From Trichosphaerium sp. ATCC 40318 (Eukaryota > Discosea > Flabellinia > Trichosidae): a stretch of DNA of 64,000 nt. Of this stretch, positions 47,637 through 58,047 are shown piece by piece. The translations under genes were made by a program, and so were the position numbers. The notes under the pieces are model-generated. The model made no database searches, was not told the origin of the DNA, and worked only from the letters and a program-made list of their open reading frames with translations. Each line of letters begins with the position of its first letter. The first letter of the stretch is position 1. Location of the stretch: positions 1-64,000 of the forward strand of contig JALMLS010000124.1 in NCBI GenBank assembly GCA_038496445.1, written 5' to 3'.

Positions 47637-48561
47637 ATGCTCGCGCATCCTAATAATATTGATTACAAGGTAATTCGTTTTATTTCAAGATAAAATACCT
47701 AAATAACAAATTTATTAGAGAGTGGCTGTAAAACCACAAGAGTGCTATATATTAGACCTTCCAGTTGAGATTCAGCTTGACATTATTGATTTGGACTCAT
47801 CAGTATATTTCAAATGGCCAATCCTGTCAAAACAGGCGGCAATGAACACAAGGTATGATTGTGAGATGAAAAAGCATGGAAAATGGTTTCGTAGAAGAAA
47901 GAACCTTGTCATAAAGCAAATGTGCTGGGAACATGGTATACACGATGGAGAGTACAAGGTATGGTGGCACGTTGGCCTATTGAAGATCCAGAGTAATTAC
48001 AGAAATCAAAAACAAGAAGGAGAACACAAGGAGTGGTACAATGATGGCCAATTGAGGATACAGTGTAATTACAGCAATGATAAACGAGGTGGAGAATATA
48101 AGAAGTGGTATAGGAATGGCAAATTGAAAAGGCAATGTAATTACATCAATGGCAAACGTGAAGGAGACTGCAGGGAGTGGTTCAAGAATGGCCAATTGAA
48201 GAGCCAATGTTGGTACATTGATGACAAACAAGAAGGAGAATACAAGGAGTGGTATGAGATGGGGCAAATGGAGAGGTATTGTAACTATATCAATGGTAAG
48301 CGAGAAGGACAATGCAATGAGTGGTGTGAGAATGGCCAATTGAAGAGCCAGTGTAATTACATCAATGACAAACAAGAAGGAGAATACAAGAAGTGGTACT
48401 ACAATGGCCAATTGGCAAGGCGTTGTAATTACATTAATGGCAAACGAGAAGGAGAATGCAAAGAGTGGTATTTGAGTGGTAAATTGTGGAGCCAGTGTAA
48501 TTACATTAATGACACACAAAAAGAATACAAGAAGTTCCGGTACATTTATAGTGAGAATTGA
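47637..48561 (+). CDS. F-box-like / MORN-like (YwqK-type) repeat protein, second copy
   Basis: Exon 1 (47637-47669, 'MLAHPNNIDYK') joins in phase across a 49-nt intron to 47719-48561. The F-box-like part is 'ILDLPVEIQLDIIDLDSSVY', then 'ILSKQAAMNTRYDCEMKKHG' matches the same position of the 40.3-kb paralogue ('LSKRAAINTHFDEALTPKG'). About ten 23-residue repeats follow, such as 'EWYENGQLKSQCNYINDKQE'-like units with Cys-Asn-Tyr-Ile-Asn-(Gly/Asp)-Lys in almost every unit. The repeat block has no introns. It is probably a ubiquitin-ligase adaptor or protein-binding scaffold by analogy. Confidence 0.75.
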
Positions 48562-48931
48562 GACATTAGACCAATACCTCAATCCCAACGAAAGCGGTGC
48601 AAGACGATCTGGAGGAAAGGAACACACGGTCCCTGGTCGATAGCTCTGGCACAGAGCGAGCATGTGTGAGGTTTATTTACAAGACATGATCGCGAATGCA
48701 ATAAAATACGAATAAAAAAAAAATTTGAGAAAGAAGTTTTGTTCCAAAGGTGGTAGTGGGTGATTTCTGCTTTCGTATAAACCTGCTTGAGTCGGTTGTA
48801 TGTCTTTGTTGTATCAGTCCAGTTTGTTCAAACGCCTGAAATGTCTCACATGTTCAGACAGCATTGCAAACAGTACTAACTTGCTGAAATTTTAGTATTT
48901 AACTTGCCAGTAAGGGCAACCCTGTTGCTAT

Positions 48932-50254
48932 TTATTCTTGTAAATTTTTCTTAATGAATTTGTCAATGTTATTGTTAATTTCATCTGGTTTTTCAAGCAT
49001 AAGATTATGGCTTGATTTACTTATCACAACAAGAGTCGACTAAAACAATAAAAAAAAATAAGATAGGAGATAAAGAAGAAAAAAAAACAAACTCAAAAAT
49101 ACAACACAAGCGCCTTTCTTTTTAGTCGCTGTAAGAAAACTAATACAACAAAAGTAATGACTTACCTGAGGAAACCAACTGGCTGTCTGTTTAGAACCTT
49201 CTACAGGAGTAAGACCATCAGATTCACCACATAAAAACAACACAGGTAGATCAACAAATGCTGATTCTATATCTTCCTTCTTAGGAACGTCCCTTTGTGC
49301 TATAATAGCTTGAATAATATACCTAAAATCAGTGCCATAGAGTAAGCACATGACAGCAAAAATGGCACATTTCTTACATTGGATTTTGGCTTGAAATGGT
49401 TGCTTCTTTTTCGACAAGTTCTCTTGACGTTTCAGCGTGAAACGCAGCATCAGAAAACTTCTTCGACTAAAAAAGCTACTTAGAGACGATATGTAATAGT
49501 AAGGTTAGTTTGGACGTACAACTAGAGAGCGTATTCTTTCTAGTATAAAAGCTGGAAGCTGCCAAAACAAATACTCAATCATGTTCAAAACACGTTTTTC
49601 CAGATAAGATCCCAGAAGAACTACGCCTTTTATATGGTCCAGTTCATCCTTTTTAAACTCACACAACATCTGAACTGTCTAAAAATCCTATAAGCCCAAA
49701 AGATCGGATCAAAACAGACGTACAATTGCAGTACCTACATAGTTTTGTCAATTCTTTTACATTCAAATAAACACTTTTTTTTGAAATAAGTTTTCAAAAA
49801 ACTGTCACGTGCCATAAGAGTGAGCAACTATAATATTATCTTCCGTCTTATACTTGGTATATATAGCCTTTAGCTCATTTACAAAGTCGCTGAATGCATA
49901 TTGATCCCTGTTAAAGGTAAATACAAGAACATGCTTCACAAGAAGAATTATAATACCAAACCATAGGTCTCTCACTTCCAGCATGTCCCAAGAAGCTAAA
50001 AACGCAAACATTCATTTTCTCTTTATAGTATTGTTCTTGGTGACGCCATTGATCAGCCCTAGTAACGATTACGTGATTTTGAATAGAAAAAGCGTTAATT
50101 ACCTTCCACCAAGGCCATGTACAAAGAAGATCTATAAAAACGTCATAAAAAGATAAATAGAACGCTAACGTACTGTATTAGAAGCTGTTTGATGTTTCGA
50201 GTATGAAACATAGATACGACGCCCCGGGGATATCTCTACAGTATTTTCCGCCAT
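48932..50254 (-). CDS. Alpha/beta-hydrolase (ABHD-type serine hydrolase)
   Basis: The start at 50254 gives 'MAENTVEISPGRRIYVSYSK'. A GTACGT intron precedes 'IFFVHGLGGR', the oxyanion His-Gly. Later exons give 'DNIIVAHSYG' (nucleophile elbow Ala-His-Ser-Tyr-Gly), 'LDHIKGVVLLGSYLEKR', 'DLPVLFLCGESDGLTPVEGS' (acid Asp) and, in the last exon, 'VVISKSSHNLMLEKPDEINN' (catalytic His), ending 'FIKKNLQE'. All members of the Ser-Asp-His triad are present. The order and the Glu-Lys-Pro tail are those of ABHD8/epoxide-hydrolase-like lipid esterases; substrate unknown. No signal peptide. It is divergent from the hypothetical gene at 50360, only about 105 bp away. Confidence 0.83.
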
Positions 50255-50359
50255 TCGTGAGTGCGATACACCGTTACTAGACTACTTGAGTGCTCTCTGA
50301 ACAGAAAAGACTTTGTTTGACACTTCAAACTCGTTTTTACTCTATTTCTAGCGACTCTA

Positions 50360-51185
50360 ATGACAGAACTACGCGTATTCTTTGACCCAGAGAAGGTTAA
50401 ACTCGATCTATGGGAAAAGGTAGCGTTTATGATATTCATGAACGATTATTTATTGTAAGCGTAGCTAGGCGTGCCTAACAAGGATGGACACAGCGAAAAA
50501 CGTACAGATATTTATATAGATCTCGGGGAGCCTTCTTTAGGCTTAAAAATAAGAGGAAAGAAGAAAATAGAGCTCAAAGTACGCCTGGGTATGCTTAACC
50601 GCCGCTTATAAAATGTTGTAAACAAAATCGGTTAGGTACGACAGCATTACACACAGAACACTGGTGTAAATTACACAACGCTGAGGCGGAGAAGGACAGA
50701 GCATCCATTGCAAAGTTTTTTAAACAAGCCAAGAAAGACAGTAGAGTCAAAAAATCAGCAGCGGTGAAACCGCTCACAGAGTGCATAGCAAATATAGACA
50801 GTTTACCACTTGAAGAAGTTCACATAATAAAAAGCCGACAACAAGCGTCAGCTGCTGTAAAGGTACTCATATTCTACTTTACGCGATAAGAATAATGTAT
50901 TGACTATGCCCTAGGGCGTATTCAAACATGTGAGTGCTGAGCAGGTCGATTTCGAGGCAAAAATAAATGACGTTTCTTTGGGAAATTTCAGAAGCATTTG
51001 CTTCGAAGGTAACAACTCTTTTTCGCCCATCATTGATTCTTCATATACTAATATAACTTAAAATAGCTGGTTCCGATAAAAATTTAAGTGCAGCTATGAA
51101 TCACGTGCTTGAAGGTATTGACAAGAATGATGTTAAGTATATGGGTTATCCAGAATTTGCTATGTATCTTGTATCTATCAAGTGA
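50360..51185 (+). CDS. Hypothetical protein, four or more exons
   Basis: It starts 'MTELRVFFDPEKVKLDLWEK'. A well-supported exon (about 50633-50863) reads 'TTALHTEHWCKLHNAEAEKD' and a Lys-rich helix 'SIAKFFKQAKKDSRVKKSAA', then 'GVFKHVSAEQVDFEAKINDV' (50912-51008) and a last exon 'GSDKNLSAAMNHVLEGIDKN ... YLVSIK' to the TGA at 51185. Splices between the last three exons keep phase. The first junction is unresolved, and an extra exon with Cys-Cys may lie just upstream of the His/Cys-rich segment ('KCCKQNRLG'), which would make a possible zinc-binding C-C-H-H-C set. I do not recognise the family. It is divergently paired with the hydrolase. Confidence 0.55.
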
Positions 51186-51564
51186 TATCTTTAACTACGC
51201 CAACAAGTGTCAAAATAACTTCGAATAACACCTAAGACCTAAACAAGAACTATGTGTTTATTAATTTCACAGGGAATAAAAGTGTAAGTGACAAATAAAG
51301 CAAAAAAAAAAACCATTTGGGTTTTCGTACCTAACCGAATATCGTGATGTGTTGGGTTGGTGCTTTAGTACGCCAAAATCGGTAATCTTTAAGCTTGGGA
51401 ACTCTTCAAGATCTTTGGGGTTGGATATAAAAAATCAACGTAAAATAAAGTTGTTTCACTCCAATAATCACGTGATTATTTGTTTTTAGCGGGAAGAGTT
51501 CACAAATATTTGTGCTTAACTCGCTTGCTAAGGCAACAAAAATCTCCTACTGTTATCGATAGCA
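51186..51564. other. Upstream region of the F-box/LRR gene
   Basis: Carries a full ATCACGTGAT palindrome near 51468. No gene seen. Confidence 0.5.
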
Positions 51565-52875
51565 ATGACTAGTATACGGTGTGAAGGCACAGGCTCTCAT
51601 TTTGTTGAAACCATACCGACAGAGCTTATTGCAGCCGTTTTTGAGTATACTCCATATAAAACGCGATATTCGGTTGCTCAGGCGTGCTGGCTATTCTACG
51701 ACATTATTCATAGACATGTTGGTTACGGTGAAATCGTTATCAGGTCTTCAGAGGCCATAAAGCGTTTAATTGACCAGAAATCGCTTTTAAACAATACACT
51801 AGTATCATTCCAGAATTTCAAGGCCTCACCCGAGGAAATACGTTCTTTGGCTGGTGTTAAAAAGTTAACTTTCTGGGATTTGGAAGTGAGCGATAAGTGC
51901 CTTGAGGCACTTGCAGGTGTTAAAGAAATAGATATATTCGGATGTCCCAATATCACAGATGAAGGCATACAATTCTTATCAGGTGTACATACGATAGATG
52001 TGAGCTACATGAGGCAGTTGACAGATAAGTCATTGGAAGCTATTTCAGGTGCTTACAAAGTAAATATTTCGCAATGTAGAAGGATAACTGATGAAGGATT
52101 AAAATCACTTGCTGGTGTTCATTGGATAAATATCAGATCTTGCAAAGTCACAGACAATGGATTAAAATCACTTGCTGGAGCTCATACAATAATAATGTCG
52201 AGTTGTGATAATATTGATGGATCTTGTTTTTCGCACTTGGCTCAAGCTAAAAACACAAACGGCGAAATGTGTCTTCACGTCATTGATATTTCTGCTTGCG
52301 ATAATGTCATCCTTGATCATGTGAAACAATTATCAGGTGTACATACTGCCATGTTATCTTACTTAAAGGTTAAAGATGAGGATATCATACCTCTTGTTGG
52401 TGTCAGCGTACTCAGCTTGAATAGGTGTCATAAGCTAACTGCCGCTTCAATATCAGCTTTTTCTGGTATTCACACCATCTATTTGAGACAATTAGTCATA
52501 CAAGACTCATGCCTTGAATGTTTATCAGGTGTATATAGGATAGACTTGAACTCCTGTAAAGGTGTAACCGATACTGGGTTGAAATCACTTGCAGGAGTGC
52601 ATACTATTCACTTGGATGGTTGTAGTGATATCACAGATGAAGGTGTCATTCACCTTGCTGGTGTACAACAGATATGGTTGAATCAATGTGTAAAGATAAC
52701 AGATAGAGGTGTTAAGGCTCTTGCAGGTGTTCTTACAATAAGTCTAAAGAATTGTCCTCTTGTAACAGATGAAGGGATAACAGCTCTTCAAGGTGTTATT
52801 GGAATAGTTATAGAAGGTACAAAGTGTACAACAGATGCCGTCATTGCTTTGGGCGCACAAGTGAGGGTTCGTTGA
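51565..52875 (+). CDS. F-box / leucine-rich-repeat protein
   Basis: An intronless 436-residue frame. Residues about 12-45 ('VETIPTELIAAVFEYTPYKT') form an F-box-like element. From about residue 75 to the end there are some fourteen LRR units of about 23-24 residues, with the consensus 'ITDEGLKSLAGVHTINLSxC' (Leu-Ala/Ser-Gly-Val-His-Thr-Ile). The 'Thr-Asp-Glu-Gly' and Cys ends match the AMN1/FBXL class of cysteine-containing LRRs. Such proteins recruit substrates to SCF ubiquitin ligases. Similar F-box/LRR genes are abundant in giant viruses and their protist hosts. A truncated paralogue and debris lie at 11.7-13.3 kb. Lack of introns, in a window where most genes have many, suggests retroposition or acquisition. 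Confidence 0.85.
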   Translation: MTSIRCEGTGSHFVETIPTELIAAVFEYTPYKTRYSVAQACWLFYDIIHRHVGYGEIVIRSSEAIKRLIDQKSLLNNTLVSFQNFKASPEEIRSLAGVKKLTFWDLEVSDKCLEALAGVKEIDIFGCPNITDEGIQFLSGVHTIDVSYMRQLTDKSLEAISGAYKVNISQCRRITDEGLKSLAGVHWINIRSCKVTDNGLKSLAGAHTIIMSSCDNIDGSCFSHLAQAKNTNGEMCLHVIDISACDNVILDHVKQLSGVHTAMLSYLKVKDEDIIPLVGVSVLSLNRCHKLTAASISAFSGIHTIYLRQLVIQDSCLECLSGVYRIDLNSCKGVTDTGLKSLAGVHTIHLDGCSDITDEGVIHLAGVQQIWLNQCVKITDRGVKALAGVLTISLKNCPLVTDEGITALQGVIGIVIEGTKCTTDAVIALGAQVRVR

Positions 52876-53382
52876 GCTTTATTTTGTGTACACACTTTTG
52901 AGCTTCAAGTCCTTACCATGTATGTTTATTCAACATATAAAGACTCAATAAAAGGCAAGAATATGCTTTTGCATTCTAAATTTGATGTTTTTTTGCTGGC
53001 AGTGTCACAAGCTCTTTGCTTTAGAAAATGGTGTGAAAGAACAGTCCTAATTTTAGTCTTCCATTGTAAGTCGACTTCAGTTTTTCAGCTTGAGTTGTTT
53101 CATTACACAAGTCAACTAATTGTAGCAGGGAAAATATTCCGGCACTGCCTTTTTATGAAATACAAGTGACAAATTGTGCTTTTCAAAGTTCAGTTTATAA
53201 TGTCTTCTACTTTTTTGTGCAAACCGAAAGACTGAAGTCATTCTTATTGTACCACTAAACCAATCCATCTCCTATGAGGTAACAATTGCTTAATTCCGTT
53301 GCTTCAAATTCTACTTGAATTCAAGAAAAAAATAAGATTAACAAAATGATTTATTGTTGTTTAGCAATGCTCTAAACTAGCT
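52876..53382. other. Intergenic region between convergent intronless genes
   Basis: The frame at 52918-53169 (83 residues) has low complexity and no motif. Otherwise two convergent 3' ends. Confidence 0.45.
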
Positions 53383-54300
53383 TCACGATCTTATAAATAC
53401 ACGTGACATGTCATGATTTACTAAATATTTCTTCTTGCTTTTGGAAAACAAGCAAGGTACAACCTCAACATTGATATCAACACCAGCTCTCTTGAAACAC
53501 CAAAGCCGCCTGTTATCCAGAGAATACCACTCCGAATGTAGTGAAACAACACGGATAGGCGGGAAATCATCAGGCGTCAAGTAACCAACACTCAACTCGC
53601 CAGCAACATTGAAAATGCTCTCTCCAGTAGCAAAGTGCGATGAGATAGAATCGTGAGTGTAGTTAATGTCATGCGGATTAAATGACAAGATGCGTTTGTT
53701 TTTTTGTTCAGCAATTTGCGAAAGAAATGATGAACAGTAGTCCTCTTCCCCTGTAATGGAACGAACATACCACTCTGAAAAGTTGTTTGACATTGCCATA
53801 TCTACAATATAGTTGTCCTTTACAAAATCTACAAGGTCATAAGGTACGCCTGGACTGCTCCAAACTGAGGAATCGTTAAACTGAACAATGTAATTTTTCT
53901 TTGAAAACGCCATTTGATTAATGCCTCCACGAGATCTTCGCATTCCAGTAAGTCTTCTAGCTAATTGCCTTGGGATGCCTTTCCAAGAAGTTTCTCCTCC
54001 TGTATGCGATACTACATATTGATAACTTGGACCAAAGAAAACATTATCATATTCTTCACCATAAGTTATCAGGTTGTACAGATCGTCATCATCCATTTGG
54101 TACCTCGGACCAACTTTCGTTTTAAACACATACTGACAACCGGCTCCAATAGAAAAGGATAGCATTTTGTCACCATAAGAATCCAACAATTTAGGCAAGA
54201 GTTCTGGGAAGAAGAAGTCTGGAGCGAGTTCATAATAGTACTTGCCAGATGAATCTTGAGCGAGCCTTGTATCTGATGCTAAGCTTACACTTTTAAACAT
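53383..54300 (-). CDS. Propeller-like tandem repeat protein of unknown function
   Basis: An intronless 305-residue frame. Internal repeats of about 45-50 residues are visible: 'WKGIPRQLARRLTGMRRSRG' then 'INQMAFSKKNYIVQFNDSSV', again 'SPGVPYDLVDFVKDNYIVDM' then 'AMSNNFSEWYVRSITGEEDY', and a weaker copy at the start ('FFPELLPKLLDSYGDKMLSF'). The pattern (trp/ser-x-Gly-(Ile/Val)-Pro-x-x-Leu ... hydrophobic-Ala-(Phe/Met) ... Tyr-Val-x-x) is shared with repeat proteins of fungi and oomycetes predicted to form beta-propellers. No catalytic site or signal peptide was recognised. It lies convergent to the F-box/LRR gene and is likewise without introns. Confidence 0.65.
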   Translation of the reverse strand: MFKSVSLASDTRLAQDSSGKYYYELAPDFFFPELLPKLLDSYGDKMLSFSIGAGCQYVFKTKVGPRYQMDDDDLYNLITYGEEYDNVFFGPSYQYVVSHTGGETSWKGIPRQLARRLTGMRRSRGGINQMAFSKKNYIVQFNDSSVWSSPGVPYDLVDFVKDNYIVDMAMSNNFSEWYVRSITGEEDYCSSFLSQIAEQKNKRILSFNPHDINYTHDSISSHFATGESIFNVAGELSVGYLTPDDFPPIRVVSLHSEWYSLDNRRLWCFKRAGVDINVEVVPCLFSKSKKKYLVNHDMSRVFIRS

Positions 54301-55240
54301 TTTATCGATAAAATTCTTCCTATGGAGCTAGTTAATGTTACAGAAAAGATCTGACAAAAGATGACCAAGACAAGGTTGTAAATCAAGTGGTTTTTTTTTT
54401 TGTGAAAAATTCAAAACAAGTCAATGGTGTCCTTCGTTTTGAATCTAAATGATTCAAAAAGAGGTAGGATTAAGTGTACCACTACTGCAGTAGCTGGTAG
54501 TGTATGTTTTTCTTCGTTGCAGTGAGTTTGAAGTGAGGTAAAAATACAAATTACGAACTTGCAAAACCCGTAAATGCACAAAATTTATTGTGGTTTTTCC
54601 GTTTTTTGTTCAGAGAAACCCTCTTCAATGAATTAGTGCCTTAGCACATAGCGTACAATAGTGTCCAACCTTGAAACTACCTTCAAAAGGCGCTAAAAAT
54701 CGCTATGAGTCAAAAATGAGTTTGTTTCACAACATTAACGTTTTTTATGCAACACATCTTTTGTGTTGGGCGTAGAAGCTCCATGCAAATACAATTCAAT
54801 TATTAATAATCAGTTTTAATAGTACGAAAGTCAACACGAAAAGTACAGTATCAACTAACGGGAATAGCATCATCCTCTTTGTACAAAACGTCAAGTCTAC
54901 AAATAACGATTTATGCGACTGCACTAAAAAAACAGCACTATCAGGAGCGTATTCTATGGACACCATTACTAAGCTCCTCTCATAATCTGCAGTTTGTAGG
55001 ATATGATTGCAGGAGTGCGCCTACCTGCGTTATTGGGATCTCACAAGGCTGTTTTTGTTAAAAATCTCAGAAAAAAAAAAAGTCAACTAGAAGAACGCTC
55101 AAAAAATGTTAAAAAAACCTAGTAGTACTGATGCCAAGAACTTTCGAAGCTACAATCGAAATACCACAATATTTATTTCGAAAATATAAAGCAGTTTAAA
55201 GGCAGTGCTGGTTTCATTTATTTCCAGATCTAGTAGTAAT
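54301..55240. other. Intergenic region
   Basis: No supported gene. The short frame at 54879-55061 lacks support. The right end adjoins the tRNA-like locus. Confidence 0.45.
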
Positions 55241-55244
55241 TTAT

Positions 55245-55350
55245 GACCTGTTAATCTCTGATTTCGTGGGTTCGAATCCCTCCGCTGGTTTGACCAGTGT
55301 GGCTGAGTGGTTAAAGCGACGAATTGCCTTAGGGCACTAGGTCTTTTTTT
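55245..55350 (+). tRNA. Permuted tRNA-like locus (type II, Ser/Leu-like), B box before A box
   Basis: Read left to right: outer arm GACCT (55245-55249); a variable-arm hairpin AATC-TCT-GATT (55253-55263); TC; a complete 17-nt T arm (55266-55282) containing a perfect B box, GGTTCGAATCC (55269-55279); the 3' acceptor strand C-G-C-T-G-G-T (55283-55289); three nt; the 5' acceptor strand A-C-C-A-G-T-G (55293-55299), pairing over all 7 bp with one G-U; U8-G9; a D arm GCT...AGC with A box TGGCTGAGTGG (55300-55310); G26; ACGAA; then AGGTC (55339-55343), complementary to the first GACCT, and a run of seven T. This is the 3'-half/5'-half order of circularly permuted tRNA genes. The weak point is the anticodon stem: the two candidate strands pair at only three of five positions, so the anticodon is unresolved and a rearranged pseudogene is possible. 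Confidence 0.5.
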
Positions 55351-55661
55351 GTTTCATTCAAGTCAAATTTTTTTATTCATCGGAGTTGCTGTAGCAGTCG
55401 TTGAAGTATGTACGTTTAGTTTTCCTTGTACACCGGATACCGCACTTCCCGAGTCACTCAAAAATGAAACTTTGCACGTGTAAAATAATTTAAACGAAAA
55501 ACAGTACACCATGAACTCCGCTAAGTTCGGCTTCCTAAGAAAGGCTACGAATTATCTAATTTACAACGCATAAATGAGACCTGAACTACGGAGATTTGTT
55601 TCACATAGTGCTTTCTTCACTTCGGACAGGACTCACGGGGACCAGAAAGAGTATTCTCTAA

Positions 55662-57709
55662 ATGACTGAAAAAGCAGCACCAACAGATATTGAGGTAATC
55701 ATTGCGCTCTTTTTAACTCTCGCACTAACTTTTGTTTCCTAACAGGAGCCTATTGAACAAGGTTTGTTGACGCCTACCATTTGTTTTGATTGGTTCTAAC
55801 TGCTTTACAGGAACCCGACCTTCCCGGAAGGCTAAAAAAACAGAAGTGACGGATGAGTCACTTGATAATAACGACCAAAATGATAATCACGTGCGGTATA
55901 AGACTAACGAGGAGTTAATTATTTCGGACGCCACAATAGAGTATTTGTTCGTTCAGCTCGCTGATAAAAAATACCAAGGTAAGGGGAGCATCGAAGAAGA
56001 CATGAATTTAGTCGAAATTATTTAGTAATTATTAAATGCTTTTTAGACAGCACTTTCTTGAATACGTTTCTACTTTCTGCCGACTATTTTTTGGAACCTT
56101 CAGAGTTGCTTGAAATGTTAGTATGTAGATATAAGGAGGTAGTTCAAAGCGGTAAAAAATTACACACGTGTATACAATTGAGGTAAGTCAAGGCAACTTA
56201 TTTGGCTTTCAGTTTTTGAAATCGATTTTGCGAACTCTAAAAATGGTCTTCTTTTTTAGGCTTATAAACGTGATAAAAAAATGGATACACTTACAATACC
56301 CTCTCCTACGAGGTCGCAAAAGGTTCAATGATGGGCTCAAAGGGTTTTTTAATTATTTACTAAACAACGTACGTCAAAAAAACGGCGACTTTGATTACTT
56401 AACTGAATAAAAAAAGGGAGTCGAAGCAGAAAAACATTGGGCTGAAGCGATCACGTTTTATGTTGTACGTGATAATTTTTGGGATACCATAAAACTAATA
56501 AAATGGCTCTAAAAATAGGGGAACCACGAAAAATCGTATAATGAAGCAAAGAAGAAGAGACTTATAATGCCAAAGCCTACAAGACCAACCACGCAAAATA
56601 TTTTAGAAATTGATCCAAAAAAACTTGCAGCTCACATGACTCTCATTGATTATTCTCTGTTTCAGGTATGACGTCTATGTATCATCATATTAAATCTAAT
56701 TTTTTTTTTTAAGGCTTCTGGACTCAAACCTTATCACCATCGAGGGTGGACACAGAAAGACAAACATAAAGTAAAAGTAAAAAAGTAAGGACGAACATGA
56801 AATTAAATTGTTTTTAACTTTTTCTTTCGTAGGATTCTAGAACGATTTGCTCTTATAAAATATTGGATAATAACAACTATTGTAAACGCTACGGACAATA
56901 GTATAAGAGCGCATATTCTGGCAAAGTTCTTGGCACTTCTCGGTCACCTACTAGATTTTCAAAACTACAACGGTACAAAACAACATTCTCATGTTATTCT
57001 TATCAGCTCACTAGGTTTAATGCAAGTCTATTTGGCATTATCCCAAGTATCTGTACAACGCCTAAAGAGAACATGGAAGGTAAAGAAACTAAAGCTTATT
57101 TATTTTTGCTTACTTCAGCGTTAGCACATGTCAAAAAAGAATTTGGCAAACTACGAAAAAGTTCGAAACTTAATGAGCAAAAAAGACTGCTACAAACTCT
57201 ATCACGAAGCACTTTACAACGCCAATCCACCATGTATTCCGTATCAAAGTATAGTATTATATTAAGCGATTCGTAACTCTAATTGATTATAGGAGTACTG
57301 CTAGCCGACCTAGCAGATATTGAGAAAAAAGAAAACTTTTTCGAAAGAGAAGGTTTGACTTTTGTGAATTGGGACAAGATGACAGGTCTTGCAACAATGT
57401 ACGCTCCCAGAGTTTCCACAACTGTATTGCTGATAATTTATAAATAGCTTTGGCCAAATACTGAAGTGTCAACGTATTACGTATTGCGATATCGAAGAAA
57501 ATATTGATGGTGATATTTTGGATTTCATAGGCAACATTGCCAGTTATGAAGTGATTGAAAGTTCTAAAGAAAACTGGTTGACAATGTCCCAACAATGTGA
57601 GAGCTATGACGTAGAAGGAAACCCAAGTACAAAGAAGGGTAATTCATTGCTTAGAATATCAGAGAGTATCGCCCGTAGTACTTCCATGATAACAAACAAA
57701 TTTCACTAA
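55662..57709 (+). CDS. Ras guanine-nucleotide exchange factor (REM + CDC25 homology domain)
   Basis: The start 'MTEKAAPTDIE' at 55662 is followed by several short exons. 'DSTFLNTFLLSADYFLEPSE' and 'LLEMLVCRYKEVV', then 'VIKKWIHLQYPLL', form the RasGEF N-terminal (REM) module. The catalytic CDC25 part includes 'ILEIDPKKLAAHMTLIDYSL', 'ILERFALIKYWIITTIVNAT', 'HVILISSLGLMQVYLALSQV', 'VQRLKRTWK', 'PCIPYQGVLLADLAEIEKKE' and 'REGLTFVNWDKM', which correspond to conserved regions SCR1-4 in order. It ends with a Ser-rich tail at 57709. It activates a Ras-family GTPase by nucleotide exchange. No C2, DEP or kinase domain is visible, and at about 500 residues it is a minimal RasGEF like those of Dictyostelium. 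It could act downstream of the 7TM receptors in this window, but that is only inference. Confidence 0.88.
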
Positions 57710-58047
57710 GCACGTGAAAATAGCAAAAGTTTGCAACCCTTTGTTATCGCGCATAACAACTACTCCCTTTGTACTTTAATAAAATCACTGTCATATTGAC
57801 TTCTTTGGATTTTTTGTAAAGTCACGTGATAATTATGTATGTACAACAAGCCGCGATGGATGAAGAATTTTGTTTTATTTTTGGGTTGTTTTTTTTTTCT
57901 AACTTGTATAATTTTTCAGTGCTTGTTACGTCACGTGGTAGTGACTTTCTTAACGAAGACTTCATGTTACATGCTAGGAAAAAAAAATCGAACTAAATAA
58001 TTGAAATCCCATCTTTTCATCTTTACGCTCATATGTAGCATAGCTGT
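57710..58047 (-). other. 3' flank of MsrA, expected SECIS location
   Basis: On the minus strand this is the presumed 3' UTR of the selenoprotein. ATGA/TGA elements occur (for example near 57975 and 58035), but I could not draw a convincing SECIS quartet and apical AA by eye. It contains TCACGTGA near 57824 and CACGTG near 57940. Confidence 0.35.

Noticed and set aside
47977-48663. 228-codon minus-strand frame
   Set aside because: Antisense of the MORN-like repeat block; the hydrophobic repeats mirror the sense repeat.
55170-55250. Ordinary tRNA with its 5' half upstream of the T arm
   Set aside because: No A box or acceptor-complementary strand lies upstream; both are found only downstream of the T arm.
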